64,000 nucleotides of DNA from Sediminitomix flava (GCF_003149185.1 NZ_QGDO01000001.1:1612001-1676000), one strand, 5' to 3'. Positions 36,179 through 45,687 are shown, counted from the stretch's first letter. Notes: generated by a model from the sequence alone, not told the origin. Made by a program: numbers and translations.

Positions 36179-37537
36179 ATGAAGCCAAAGAATGAGATGG
36201 CAGAAAGTCCGATTAAGGACTTGTTGAGAAAGTACTTTTGGCCTGCATTTGTGAGTGTATTTGTAAATGCACTTTATAATATTGTAGATCGAATTTTTAT
36301 CGGACAAGGTGTAGGAGCCGAAGCGCTTTCTGGGCTTAGTGTTGTGTTTCCTATCATGATGATCATTTCTGCTTTTGGAATGATGATCGGACAAGGAGCT
36401 GGAGCTAGAGTTTCCATCAATATGGGGGAAGGAAACCTCAAACGTGCTGAGTGGGTACTCGGAAATGCCTTACTCTTGGGTTGTTTCGTCTCCATATTAG
36501 TTACAGGAATAGGTTTTGCGATTAAAACACCCCTCCTCAATTCATTTGGGGCAACAGAAAACACCCTTGTTTATGCTCAAGATTATCTGAATATTATTCT
36601 TTTTGGGGCAATCTTTCAGAATGTAGGGTTCTCTCTCAACAATATCATACGCTCACAAGGTAATGCCCGTATTGCCATGTCATCGATGATTGTGAGTGCT
36701 GGTACAAATATCATCCTTGACCCAATTTTCATCTTTGGCTTGAATATGGGCGTAAAAGGTGCTGCATGGGCTACTATTATTTCCAATATCGTACTTTGTA
36801 TTTACGTCATACATCATTACTTGAAAAGTGAGCATGCAATTGTCAAATTCAAAACTCATTCTTTCAAACTCAATAAACAGATTATCACGAGTATTCTTTC
36901 TATCGGAATGGCTCCTTTTGCCCTTCAGATCGGATCGAGTTTTGTACAAGCCGCTGCAAACTTCCAACTAATTAGCTACGGAGGAGATTTAGCTATTGGT
37001 GCTATGGGTATAATCAATAGTATCGTATTGCTTGTCATCCTTACTATTTTTGCTGTGAGTATGGCATCACAGCCTATCGTCGGATTTAATTTTGGCGCAA
37101 GAGATTTTTCTAGGGTAAAAGAAACCCTCCGTCTATCCATTATTGCTGCAACAGTAATTTCAATCGTTTCTTGGATTGTGATTCACATATTCCCAAATCA
37201 GTTTGTACAGCTTTTTAATACCGATAGCGATGAACTTTTGCAAATCGGTACTAGAGGTCTAAATATCTATACCATGTGCATGCCTGTTATAGGCTTTCAG
37301 ATTATAACCTCCCAATATTTCCAAGCGACAAGTAAAGCTAAAATCTCGATTTTCTTAACCCTACTCCGACAAGTAATTGTGATGATGCCATTCTTATTTA
37401 TTCTTCCAAACTTCTTTGGTTTAGATGGCGTATGGATGGTTGGTCCTGTTTCAGATACCTTGTCAGCCCTTTTCACATCTATCTTTTTGGTTAAAGAGTG
37501 GAAAAAACTCAACCTATTGATCGAAAACGTTGGATAG
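36179..37537 (+). CDS. MATE family efflux transporter
   Basis: A 452-residue inner-membrane protein with about twelve hydrophobic helices in two similar halves. Family patterns are seen: NALYNIVDRIFIGQGVGAEALSGL near the start, SINMGEGN, and the second-half counterpart QPIVGFNFGARDF. MATE proteins export cationic drugs or metabolites using a sodium or proton gradient. It starts only 19 nt after the murA terminator, so some readthrough is likely. Its substrate is unknown; proximity to murA may be chance. Confidence 0.92.
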   Translation: MKPKNEMAESPIKDLLRKYFWPAFVSVFVNALYNIVDRIFIGQGVGAEALSGLSVVFPIMMIISAFGMMIGQGAGARVSINMGEGNLKRAEWVLGNALLLGCFVSILVTGIGFAIKTPLLNSFGATENTLVYAQDYLNIILFGAIFQNVGFSLNNIIRSQGNARIAMSSMIVSAGTNIILDPIFIFGLNMGVKGAAWATIISNIVLCIYVIHHYLKSEHAIVKFKTHSFKLNKQIITSILSIGMAPFALQIGSSFVQAAANFQLISYGGDLAIGAMGIINSIVLLVILTIFAVSMASQPIVGFNFGARDFSRVKETLRLSIIAATVISIVSWIVIHIFPNQFVQLFNTDSDELLQIGTRGLNIYTMCMPVIGFQIITSQYFQATSKAKISIFLTLLRQVIVMMPFLFILPNFFGLDGVWMVGPVSDTLSALFTSIFLVKEWKKLNLLIENVG

Positions 37538-37649
37538 AAAAATGACAATATTGACCTCACATGATCTGAACTTCCTTTTTAGATAGATATCCCTTAACTT
37601 CTTTACTTTAGAAGTAACCCATATTACGCTCATTTTATAGCTTATTTAT

Positions 37650-39332
37650 ATGCAATCAATGCATTTCAGGGATATCGCTTTTACAAGAGTGGTAAAGTTG
37701 ATGGGAATTTGTATTATTCTCACCAATCTTATTTCACTTGCAATTGCTTTACACCTTACCTCATCTACAGATCGGGTAAAAATAGACCTTACCCAACAAG
37801 CCAAAACCTTAAGCCCAAAAATCACTTATTTGTGTGGCATTTATATTCATGGAGATAGCTCTCAACGCTTTCACATTGAAAAGACAATAGCCGAATATGA
37901 CCGCATTATCCAACTCATAAGGTTCGGCGGAAAAGTGAAAGACAACGATATGAAGTATAGTCCTCCACTGGAAAGTCCTTTCAAGGAAAAAGCAATGGAA
38001 GTCGCTGATGTTTGGATGGCTTACAAACAAGATGCTTATAACATTATCAATAATCCATCGAAGATTAAGACATACACTCAACCTAAAGAGATTGACCTGA
38101 ACCATCTTGATATGGACAGCATCTCTTTATATCAGCAAAAAAGTATCACTAACCCGATTCTTCTTCAGTCTTATACTCAACTCAAAGACAAATCTAATCA
38201 CCTTCTCTTTCTGAGTGACGAACTGAGTCAGATGGTACTTTCTCAAACCCACCAAACTGAAAACAGGTCTCAACTATTGCTTTATGCTACTGCGAGTATC
38301 ATTTGTTTGGCCGTTCTCTTACTTTATTTCCTAATCAAAAGATATATCCTTTTCCCTCTTGATGAATTGATGAAAAACCTTAAAATCATTTCTGGAGGAG
38401 ATTACAATCACAGGATTAAAAAGTATGGAAATAACGAAGTTGGGCAAGTGGTTGATGCTGTATCAAATGTAACTGAGAAAATTAGAGAAGTATCCTCATT
38501 TGTGACGGAGTTCAGTGAAGGAAATATGGATGTACAGATGGCTCATTACGATTCTAACGTAGCTCTTCAGAAAGACTCATTTGTCAATGCCATTGTGAAA
38601 AGTAAAAACAAACTACAAAAATACATCTCAGATAATAAACTACTCCAATGGAAATCTGAAGGAAAACAACGCTTACAAGAGATGATCAAGAATAACACCG
38701 AAGACATGGACGAACTCAGCAAACGTCTCATTCGAGGAATTACTGAATATCTAGATTTACCTCTCGGTATTTTATACTTGATCAACGACACTTCCCTTCC
38801 CATCGAAGAACAAAAAATGGTTCCCAAAGGGGCTTACGCCTACAATAAGCTCAAACTCCTAGATTTATCCCCTGACACTTATGATGGACTTATCAGTGAA
38901 GTTTGGCAAGAACACAGAACGATACACCTCAAAGAAGTACCTGTAGATTACTGGCAAATCAAAACTGGATTAGGCGAAGCACCTCCTAAAGCTATTTTGA
39001 TCGTTCCCATTAAAAGTGATACAACAATTGGACTTTTGGAACTCGGTTCATTTGTTCCATTCACCAAAGAACAGATTCAGTTCTGCGAAGAAATTGGCGA
39101 AAGTATTGGTGGTAATATTATCATTTATCAGAGTCACCTCGAAGCCAAACGCTTCCAAAAAGAGCTACAACAAAGCAGAAAATGTATTTCTAGTCAGAAC
39201 CATGAAATAGGCGACCTGAAAGACCATATCGAGTTTATTCAAAATAAATATGAGAATAAGATCAATGAACAGAATAGTACAATAACATCTCTTCAGAAAC
39301 AACTAAAAGAATCATCTCATGAAAATGAATAG
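37650..39332 (+). CDS. Membrane HAMP-GAF-coiled-coil signalling protein without output domain
   Basis: A 560-residue protein. Membrane helices lie at about 14-36 and 208-230, enclosing an extracytoplasmic helical domain with a TYLCGIYIHGDS-like Cys. A HAMP domain follows (about 230-283), then a second HAMP-like segment (about 284-330). A GAF domain (about 350-495) ends in LLELGSFVPF, and a short coiled coil closes the protein. There is no kinase, cyclase or methyl-accepting tail. The stop overlaps the next gene by 14 nt. It probably acts through its coiled-coil partner, a soluble relative encoded next. Confidence 0.72.
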   Translation: MQSMHFRDIAFTRVVKLMGICIILTNLISLAIALHLTSSTDRVKIDLTQQAKTLSPKITYLCGIYIHGDSSQRFHIEKTIAEYDRIIQLIRFGGKVKDNDMKYSPPLESPFKEKAMEVADVWMAYKQDAYNIINNPSKIKTYTQPKEIDLNHLDMDSISLYQQKSITNPILLQSYTQLKDKSNHLLFLSDELSQMVLSQTHQTENRSQLLLYATASIICLAVLLLYFLIKRYILFPLDELMKNLKIISGGDYNHRIKKYGNNEVGQVVDAVSNVTEKIREVSSFVTEFSEGNMDVQMAHYDSNVALQKDSFVNAIVKSKNKLQKYISDNKLLQWKSEGKQRLQEMIKNNTEDMDELSKRLIRGITEYLDLPLGILYLINDTSLPIEEQKMVPKGAYAYNKLKLLDLSPDTYDGLISEVWQEHRTIHLKEVPVDYWQIKTGLGEAPPKAILIVPIKSDTTIGLLELGSFVPFTKEQIQFCEEIGESIGGNIIIYQSHLEAKRFQKELQQSRKCISSQNHEIGDLKDHIEFIQNKYENKINEQNSTITSLQKQLKESSHENE

Positions 39333-40785
39333 CCTTCCATATATCATTGTCCAAAACCAACTCTATCAACAGCTCCAAACTCATAAAGATCAAAAAGAAG
39401 AAGAGTTAAAAATTGCGACACAACTTCTTGACCGAATGGCTGAGGGAGAAATGGATCTTGGAGATTTAAAAGCTTATGAACATGTTGAAGTTGTAAGCCG
39501 AATAAAAACACTCAACGAGAACCTTAGAAAAATCAAGTCACAAGAAGAGAAAAGACATTGGGAGGCAGAAGGTTTGGCTCGATTCAACCAATTACTGAGA
39601 GGATATGAAGATAATATTTCTGGGCTTTGCAATAGACTTATCAATGAACTTGTAAAGTATATAGAAGCTAACCAAGGAGGTGTCTTTCTAATCAAAAAAG
39701 AAGAAAATACAGAGAAAGAATTTCTTGAGCTTGAGGCTTGCTATGCTTACGAGAGGAAAAAATATCTACACAAAAAAATTCAGAAAGGAGAAGGACTTTT
39801 AGGGCAAGCTTGGTTAGAAAAAGATCGGATTTTTATGACCGAAATCCCTTCAGACTACGTCAATATTACATCTGGACTAGGCTTAGCTACGCCAAATGCC
39901 TTAGCAATTATTCCAATCCGATTAAATCATCAGATATTTGGTATGGTTGAGATTGCATCTTTTCAAAAATTGGAAGGTTATCAAATCCAATTCATAGAGA
40001 AAATGCTAGAAAATGTTTCATCGATCATTGCTTCTGTTCAAACAGCAAATCACACACAGAACTTGTTAAAAGAAACCCAATATCAGGCTGAAATGCTACG
40101 AACACAGGAAGAGGAGATGAGGCAAAATATGGAAGAACTTCAGTCTACTCAAGAAGAGATGAATCGGAAGCAGAATGAGATAGAAGCTGCCAACGTAAAG
40201 ATGAAAAACAATGAGCAAGTACTTAAAAAAGCCTTCCAGAAAAGTAAAAAGACAGAACAGAACCTAAAAATAGAAGTTGAGCAGTATCAGAAAAAAGGGG
40301 AACTAATGCTCGTGAACCTGGAAAACACCAAAGACGAACTTAAAGAAGCTCAACTTCAACTCGAAAAAAAGGAAAAGGAAAATGTACTTCTAAAACAATC
40401 TTTGGAGCGAGTAAAACTTTCATCAAAAAGCTTGGAACAAGAGAAGGAAAAACTGAATGAAAAGATCGAGAACTTGAAGAAACATGAAAGCTTCTTAAGA
40501 AACGAAGTCAACATACATAAAGAAAAAACCAAAGAACACCTTAATCAGAGGATGACTGACGAAGAAAAGCTTACTGATTTAAGAGAAAGTAAACAACAGT
40601 TACATCAAAATTTGCTGGCACTTCAAAAACAGTATCATCATTCGCAGGAAGCATTAGAAAATACAAATTCTGAAAAGCAAAAAATGGCTACTGAGCTATT
40701 CAAGGCTAATGAGAAAAATATAGAAAACCAGAATCGTATCCAGAAACTGGAAGAAGAACTCAAAAAACTAAAAAATAGGAACTAA
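39319..40785 (+). CDS. Soluble GAF-coiled-coil protein, paralogous partner of the upstream sensor
   Basis: A 488-residue cytosolic protein starting inside the previous gene; the ATG at 39325 is also possible. Residues 25-80 resemble the second HAMP-like segment of the upstream protein (LDRMAEGEMDL against EFSEGNMDV). A GAF domain at about 97-235 matches its GAF (LLGQAWLEKDRIFM, IASFQKLEG). From about 240 to the end it is one long coiled coil of E, K and Q residues. It has no output domain. Overlap, shared segments and tail coils suggest that the two proteins form a complex. Confidence 0.7.
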   Translation: MKMNSLPYIIVQNQLYQQLQTHKDQKEEELKIATQLLDRMAEGEMDLGDLKAYEHVEVVSRIKTLNENLRKIKSQEEKRHWEAEGLARFNQLLRGYEDNISGLCNRLINELVKYIEANQGGVFLIKKEENTEKEFLELEACYAYERKKYLHKKIQKGEGLLGQAWLEKDRIFMTEIPSDYVNITSGLGLATPNALAIIPIRLNHQIFGMVEIASFQKLEGYQIQFIEKMLENVSSIIASVQTANHTQNLLKETQYQAEMLRTQEEEMRQNMEELQSTQEEMNRKQNEIEAANVKMKNNEQVLKKAFQKSKKTEQNLKIEVEQYQKKGELMLVNLENTKDELKEAQLQLEKKEKENVLLKQSLERVKLSSKSLEQEKEKLNEKIENLKKHESFLRNEVNIHKEKTKEHLNQRMTDEEKLTDLRESKQQLHQNLLALQKQYHHSQEALENTNSEKQKMATELFKANEKNIENQNRIQKLEEELKKLKNRN

Positions 40786-41162
40786 GTAGAGCGTAAGAAA
40801 TTCTGAACTTTCATAAGTTTAACTAAAACAAAAAATGTTAATACATGATTTAATCTTAGGGAACTACCGATCCTTTTTTAACTGTTGAAAGTATATGGAT
40901 TACAATCAACTTTAAAGAAGAAATATGCCTTCTTTTAAGCACTATTTTGGTAAAGCTGTAATAGATTACATATTTTAAGAAAAAATTGGATTATACTTTC
41001 CTTTATTCATAATCATTATGAATTTTGAGAATTAACACTTAACAATTATAGTTATCTATCTTTTTAGCTATTTTTGTGAGTTGATCAATAGAGGGTAATA
41101 TTTTTTTGAGGCTAGTTTAAAGCATCTAGACTCCAAATATTTTACAGAAAAGGGAACGCATT
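40786..41162. other. 377-bp gap upstream of hemA
   Basis: No gene or hairpin of note. A TATTTTTG -7-like element lies at 41069-41076, about 90 nt before the hemA ATG, but I see no TTG at the usual distance upstream. Confidence 0.5.
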
Positions 41163-42431
41163 ATGTTAGAGAACTTTAAAGCGATTTCGGCATCGTATAA
41201 AAGTACACCACTTGAAGTTCGTGAGTTATTAGCTATCAGCGACCTAGACGCTGGTGATTTCATCAATAAGGCAAAAGAGGTTTTTGAAGACCTTAATGAC
41301 CTGTTGGTCGTCTCAACTTGTAACCGTACGGAAGTTTATTATACTTCATCTGAAGATCTTTCATCAGAGCTTATCAAGCTCATTTGTGCGATGAAAGGTA
41401 TGACTTCAGAAAAGTACCAACAATACTTTGTTACTTTAAATGACCATTTTGATGCTATACGTCATTTGTATCGTGTATCTATGGGTTTAGAGTCACAAGT
41501 AGTAGGTGATATTCAAATCTCTAATCAAATCAAGCGTGCTTATCAGCTTTCTGCCGACTTAGATATGGCAGGGCCATTTTTGCACCGCATGATGCACTCT
41601 GTTTTCTATACCAACAAACGTGTTTCTCAAGAAACTGCCTTCAGAAATGGAGCGGCTTCTGTTTCGTATGCTGCGGTAGAAATGATAGAAGAACTTACTG
41701 TTACCCTTTTAGAGCCGAAAGTTTTAGTGGTTGGAACTGGTGAAATTGGTGCGGATACAGTTCGTAACCTAAAAAATACCAACATTGAAAATGTACAAAT
41801 CACAAACCGTACATTTGAAAAAGCCGAACAACTTGCCACTGAATGCGACTACAAAGCTCTTCCTTTTGATCAACTTTGGGATGCTGCCCACAAAGCAGAT
41901 GTTATTATTAGTTCTCTTCCTATCGCCGATTTCTTTTCAAAAGAAAAAGTAAGCGAACTAGAAATACTTGCGTTCAAATGCTTTGTTGACCTTTCTGTCC
42001 CGAGAAGTGTAGCCGTAGATGTTGAAAATATTCCTGGTGTACTTGTCTACAACGTAGATGACATCAACAACAGAGCGAGTAAAGCCCTTGAAAAAAGAAA
42101 AGCTTCTATTCCTCAAGTTGAAGCAATCATTGAAGAAGCGATCTCAGAATTTGGTGAATGGGCTAGAGAAATGGTCTTCTCTCCTACAATCCAAAAGCTA
42201 AAAAGCTCTCTTGAACAAATCAGACAAGAAGAGATTGGACGCTATATGAAAGGCTTAGAGGATGATGAAATCAAGAAAATTGATAAAATCACAAAAGGAA
42301 TTATGAATAAAATCATCAAGATTCCTGTACTTCAGCTTAAAGCTGCTTGTAAACGTGATGAAGCAGAAACGCTTGTAGATGTCTTAAATGACCTTTTCAA
42401 TTTGGAAGCTCAAGATTTAAAGAAGAAATAA
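41163..42431 (+). CDS. hemA: Glutamyl-tRNA reductase
   Basis: HemA reduces glutamyl-tRNA to glutamate-1-semialdehyde with NADPH, starting tetrapyrrole synthesis by the C5 route. The 422-residue protein has the catalytic Cys in VVSTCNRTEVYY (about residue 50), the LESQVVGDIQI stretch, and an NADPH loop VVGTGEIGADTV. The C-terminal dimerisation helices are present. The other haem genes are not in the window. It is transcribed alone and shares its terminator with the convergent lipoprotein gene. Confidence 0.96.
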   Translation: MLENFKAISASYKSTPLEVRELLAISDLDAGDFINKAKEVFEDLNDLLVVSTCNRTEVYYTSSEDLSSELIKLICAMKGMTSEKYQQYFVTLNDHFDAIRHLYRVSMGLESQVVGDIQISNQIKRAYQLSADLDMAGPFLHRMMHSVFYTNKRVSQETAFRNGAASVSYAAVEMIEELTVTLLEPKVLVVGTGEIGADTVRNLKNTNIENVQITNRTFEKAEQLATECDYKALPFDQLWDAAHKADVIISSLPIADFFSKEKVSELEILAFKCFVDLSVPRSVAVDVENIPGVLVYNVDDINNRASKALEKRKASIPQVEAIIEEAISEFGEWAREMVFSPTIQKLKSSLEQIRQEEIGRYMKGLEDDEIKKIDKITKGIMNKIIKIPVLQLKAACKRDEAETLVDVLNDLFNLEAQDLKKK

Positions 42432-42450
42432 TTTTCTGATTATATAGATC

Positions 42451-42492
42451 AAAAAAATCCCAAAGTTCTCACTCGGAGCTTTGGGATTTTTT
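42451..42492. terminator. Bidirectional terminator
   Basis: AAAAATCCCAAAG (42453-42465) pairs with CTTTGGGATTTTT (42479-42491), loop 13 nt, flanked by A and T runs. Confidence 0.92.
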
Positions 42493-42520
42493 GTACAGTA
42501 TGATTTTTTGACGTCTAAAT

Positions 42521-43288
42521 TTAGTCTTTATCTGTCTCAAAAATCATCACTTTATGTTTCTTAAAAGCATTTGCGTCTCCTTCTTTAGAAATAAAATCTT
42601 TCTCAAATTCAAAATCAATCTTTCTCCCATCTTCAAGCTTAGCTTTTCCAGCAATTACCTTTTTGCCATTCTCCACCAAAACCTCAATCGTTTCTACATC
42701 CTCCAAAGCCGAACCGTACTTTTCTTCAATCATTTCATCTAATCCCTTCATTTCTGAATCCTCTCCAGGTTTTAGAAAAATGATTTTTTCATCATTATCC
42801 CCAGATGTCACAAAGCTGTAATGCTCTTCATCAATATCTATCACTACCTCTTTATCATTATCCTTTAGCTCTAGCACTCTAACTTCTTTTATTTCATCTC
42901 CATCAGCAGAATGCCATACAAACTCATTTTTTCCACCTTCAGAGGCCATTGCTTTTAGGTCTGACTTATCCAAAGAGCGTTCTTTCTCCACGATTGTTCC
43001 ATCTTCCAGTTTTAGCTTTGCTTTTACAAGCATTTTTCCGCCATCAAACTGCACATCCATATTTTCTACATTGGCTACTTTTTGTCCAAACTCAGACTCT
43101 AAATCGCCCAATACCTGAGTGTCATTAAAGAAGAATACAGCTTTACCGTCATCTCCATCTTTAAATTCTCTGATTGCAATTTTCGCATCATCCAAGGTTT
43201 CTTTTTCTTCAGGACTTAAGTCTTCATCATTACAAGCAGAAAAGAACATTGGTAAACTAGCAAGAAGTAATACTTTTAGATGTTTCAT
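42521..43288 (-). CDS. Acidic lipoprotein with an internal duplication, diverging from the two-component system
   Basis: A 255-residue lipoprotein (LPMFFSAC lipobox), strongly acidic overall. Two halves resemble each other: about 52-140 (ESEFGQKVANVENMDV then KAKLKLEDGTIVEKE) and about 168-252 (EEKYGSALEDVETIEV then AGKAKLEDGRKIDFE). Each looks like a small beta-rich repeat. No family recognised. It diverges from the sensor kinase at 43509. The intergenic region holds four GGTTAA boxes and a TACATTTG -7 element without a -33 element, so the response regulator probably controls it. It may be a periplasmic partner of the kinase. Confidence 0.62.
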   Translation of the reverse strand: MKHLKVLLLASLPMFFSACNDEDLSPEEKETLDDAKIAIREFKDGDDGKAVFFFNDTQVLGDLESEFGQKVANVENMDVQFDGGKMLVKAKLKLEDGTIVEKERSLDKSDLKAMASEGGKNEFVWHSADGDEIKEVRVLELKDNDKEVVIDIDEEHYSFVTSGDNDEKIIFLKPGEDSEMKGLDEMIEEKYGSALEDVETIEVLVENGKKVIAGKAKLEDGRKIDFEFEKDFISKEGDANAFKKHKVMIFETDKD

Positions 43289-43352
43289 TTTAATTCAATT
43301 TTTTAGAGTAACAATTAAATTGGTCTCAAGACATTAACTTTTAGCGCTTGGT

Positions 43353-43360
43353 CAAATGTA
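43353..43360 (-). promoter_or_regulatory. -7 element of the acidic lipoprotein promoter
   Basis: TACATTTG on the minus strand, about 65 nt before the ATG at 43288. The -33 position (near 43380-43383) holds no TTG; the first GGTTAA box occupies it, as at activator-dependent promoters. Confidence 0.5.
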
Positions 43361-43381
43361 GCATTCCTATTTTTTGATTTA

Positions 43382-43418
43382 GGTTAAAGCTCGGTTAAAC
43401 TAGGTTAAGCAAGGTTAA
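43382..43418 (+). promoter_or_regulatory. Four phased GGTTAA direct repeats, likely response-regulator operator
   Basis: GGTTAA occurs at 43382, 43393, 43403 and 43413, so the spacings are 11, 10 and 10 bp, close to one helical turn. OmpR/PhoB-family regulators bind direct repeats of this period. The array lies between the divergent lipoprotein and histidine kinase genes, the latter in an operon with an OmpR-type regulator. Confidence 0.6.
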
Positions 43419-43508
43419 CATCTTATTTGATTTACGGAAATAGCTGTACTTTTAAACTACCAAAACCTCGCTAATCAAGCGATTTTCAATCTATTGCTCA
43501 TAGAATTT

Positions 43509-44981
43509 ATGAAGAAAAAAATAACATATCTATTTATTCTGATGGGGCTAGCTCTTTCTGGTATTATAGCTCTTCAAGGATATTGGCTATATCAGAGTTA
43601 TCAGCAAGAAGCCGAACGGTTAAAAGAAGAGCTTAATGTTGCTATCAGAAAAGCAGATGAAAAGTTTGTAGGAAAGACCGTACTTTCATTTTTCATTACA
43701 CCAGAAGGAGAGCAAGAGGTTTTCGTGAGACCTTACCTTTTTGATCCTAAAGAAGGTGGTGTCAGTATTCAGATTGAAGATGAAAAAAAGAAGGATACGG
43801 ATATTATCATTGAACAACCTAAAAATAACTTTCAATACAATTATTCGACAGCTACCGATGATAGATTTAGAATAGTTGAAAGGCATAAGAAGAGAGTAAT
43901 TGAGCTAAAAGTAGACCCCAAGAAACAGACTTGGTACTTGAAAGATTATGACAAATTACTCCAACAGGAACTTAATGACATTGGGATTACAGAGTTTGCT
44001 TACACCTATTGGAGCCCTCAGACCAAACAATTTGGAGTAGTAGGAAATGAGGAATTAATCGACAACCTAGACGGAAAAGGAATTACTTTACACAGTAAAT
44101 CTCCAACGCTTGGAGCTACCAAAATCCAGCTTTTTTTACCTCAACAAAATCAATTGGCTCTGAATAAAATGGCAATTCCACTTCTGGGTTCGCTCATCCT
44201 TATTCTACTGACAGGAAGTTGTTTTGCTTATTCACTTTTTCTCATTTTTAGTCAGAAAAAACTCTCCGAAATCAAGAGTGACTTCATCAACAATATGACT
44301 CATGAGTTTAAGACTCCAATTTCTACTGTTTCTTTAGCGCTTGAAGCATTGCTCAAATTTGATATTCGAAAAGATGAAGAAAAGGCATTGCAATACCTTC
44401 AAATTGCGGAAGGAGAAAATCAACGACTAGGACTTATGGTTGAAAAAGTTCTCAATGTTGCGGCTTCCGAAAAAAGAGAATTAAAGCTTAAGAAAGAGAA
44501 TATTAATTTCCATGAATTGGTCTTGAATGCTACGCAACAAATGGAAATGCAGATACATGAAAAAGGAGGAAAAATACATTGTCATTTGGATGCGATAGAT
44601 GCAGATATCATCGGAGATCAAGTTCATCTGACAAATGTGATTTACAATCTGATAGACAATGCCTGTAAATACACTCAGAATGCTCCAATCATTGAGATTA
44701 GCTCTGAAAATGTTAATGGTCACATTCTTGTACATGTAAAAGATAATGGCATCGGGATTCCCTCTCAACATCAGAACGCTATTTTTGAGAAGTTCTACCG
44801 CATACCGACAGGGAATGTCCATAATGTAAAAGGTTTCGGCTTAGGACTCAGTTATGTATCACTGATTGTACAAAAACACCTTGGAGAACTCGGCTTGCAA
44901 TCTAAAGAAGGGCAAGGCAGTACTTTTTCAATTGCTTTCCCTATCCGAACGAAACACATGAACGAAACACTTGCCTTATGA
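43509..44981 (+). CDS. Two-transmembrane sensor histidine kinase
   Basis: The protein has 490 residues from the ATG at 43509; the in-frame TTG at 43494 would add only five. Membrane helices lie at about 6-28 and 220-242, enclosing a periplasmic sensor domain of about 190 residues of unknown fold. The HisKA box is FINNMTHEFKTPIST, with the phospho-accepting His. The ATP-binding motifs are NLIDNACKYT (N box), VKDNGIGIP (G1) and GFGLGLSYV (G2). No HAMP is evident between TM2 and the kinase core. It overlaps the regulator gene by 4 nt (ATGA), so the pair is cotranslated. Confidence 0.92.
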   Translation: MKKKITYLFILMGLALSGIIALQGYWLYQSYQQEAERLKEELNVAIRKADEKFVGKTVLSFFITPEGEQEVFVRPYLFDPKEGGVSIQIEDEKKKDTDIIIEQPKNNFQYNYSTATDDRFRIVERHKKRVIELKVDPKKQTWYLKDYDKLLQQELNDIGITEFAYTYWSPQTKQFGVVGNEELIDNLDGKGITLHSKSPTLGATKIQLFLPQQNQLALNKMAIPLLGSLILILLTGSCFAYSLFLIFSQKKLSEIKSDFINNMTHEFKTPISTVSLALEALLKFDIRKDEEKALQYLQIAEGENQRLGLMVEKVLNVAASEKRELKLKKENINFHELVLNATQQMEMQIHEKGGKIHCHLDAIDADIIGDQVHLTNVIYNLIDNACKYTQNAPIIEISSENVNGHILVHVKDNGIGIPSQHQNAIFEKFYRIPTGNVHNVKGFGLGLSYVSLIVQKHLGELGLQSKEGQGSTFSIAFPIRTKHMNETLAL

Positions 44982-45673
44982 AAAAAACAAAAATAATGGT
45001 CGTAGAAGACGATCCTTTTTTAGGCTTATTGGTCAAAGAATTATTTGAAAATAGAGGATATGAGGCTACACTTTTTAAAGATGGTGAGCGTGCTTTTAAA
45101 GGCTTTTGTGAGATACAACCCGATCTTTGTGTACTTGATGTCATGCTGCCCATAAAAGATGGTTTTAGCTTAGCAGAGGAAATTCGTACCACAGATTCAA
45201 ATGTTCCTATAGTCTTTCTGACTGCAAAATCGATGACTGAAGATGTTGTTAAAGGTTTTCAGATTGGGGCTAATGATTATGTGAAAAAGCCCTTCAGCAT
45301 GGAAGAATTACTTGTAAGGGTCGAATCTATTCTAAAACGTGAAAAAGGTATTGGTAAGCTTGAAAGCTCTGAGGTCAGTTATCAATTCGGAATTATTGAT
45401 TTCAACTATACTTATCAACAAATCAGTGTGGGCGATATGCATAAGTCGCTTACTTCTCGCGAAGCTGATTTACTCAAAATACTCTGTGAACAGCGTAATC
45501 AACTTGTCAACAGAAAATTGATTTTGGTAAAACTATGGGGAGATGATTCGTTCTTTAATGGTAGAAGTTTAGATGTGTTCATCACCAAACTTCGTAAGCT
45601 TTTAAAAGCAGAAGAACGACTACAAATTCAGACGGTTAGAGGTGAAGGTTATCGCCTTGTTTTTGCAGACTAG
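44978..45673 (+). CDS. OmpR-family response regulator
   Basis: A 231-residue regulator. The receiver domain (1-120) has the acidic pair VVEDDP, the phosphorylated Asp in LCVLDVMLP (about 53), the Thr in VFLTAKS and the Lys in YVKKPFS. A winged-helix DNA-binding domain follows (about 135-230), with SLDVFITKLRKLLK as recognition helix and VRGEGYRLV in the wing. The start overlaps the kinase stop. The phased GGTTAA array before the kinase is a good candidate for its binding site, so autoregulation is likely. Confidence 0.93.
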   Translation: MKKTKIMVVEDDPFLGLLVKELFENRGYEATLFKDGERAFKGFCEIQPDLCVLDVMLPIKDGFSLAEEIRTTDSNVPIVFLTAKSMTEDVVKGFQIGANDYVKKPFSMEELLVRVESILKREKGIGKLESSEVSYQFGIIDFNYTYQQISVGDMHKSLTSREADLLKILCEQRNQLVNRKLILVKLWGDDSFFNGRSLDVFITKLRKLLKAEERLQIQTVRGEGYRLVFAD

Positions 45674-45687
45674 AATTCAAATATAAA

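Noticed and set aside
43382-43418. GGTTAA repeats as a CRISPR array or simple satellite
   Set aside because: Units are only 6 bp with helical-turn spacing and no spacers; a protein-binding array fits better.
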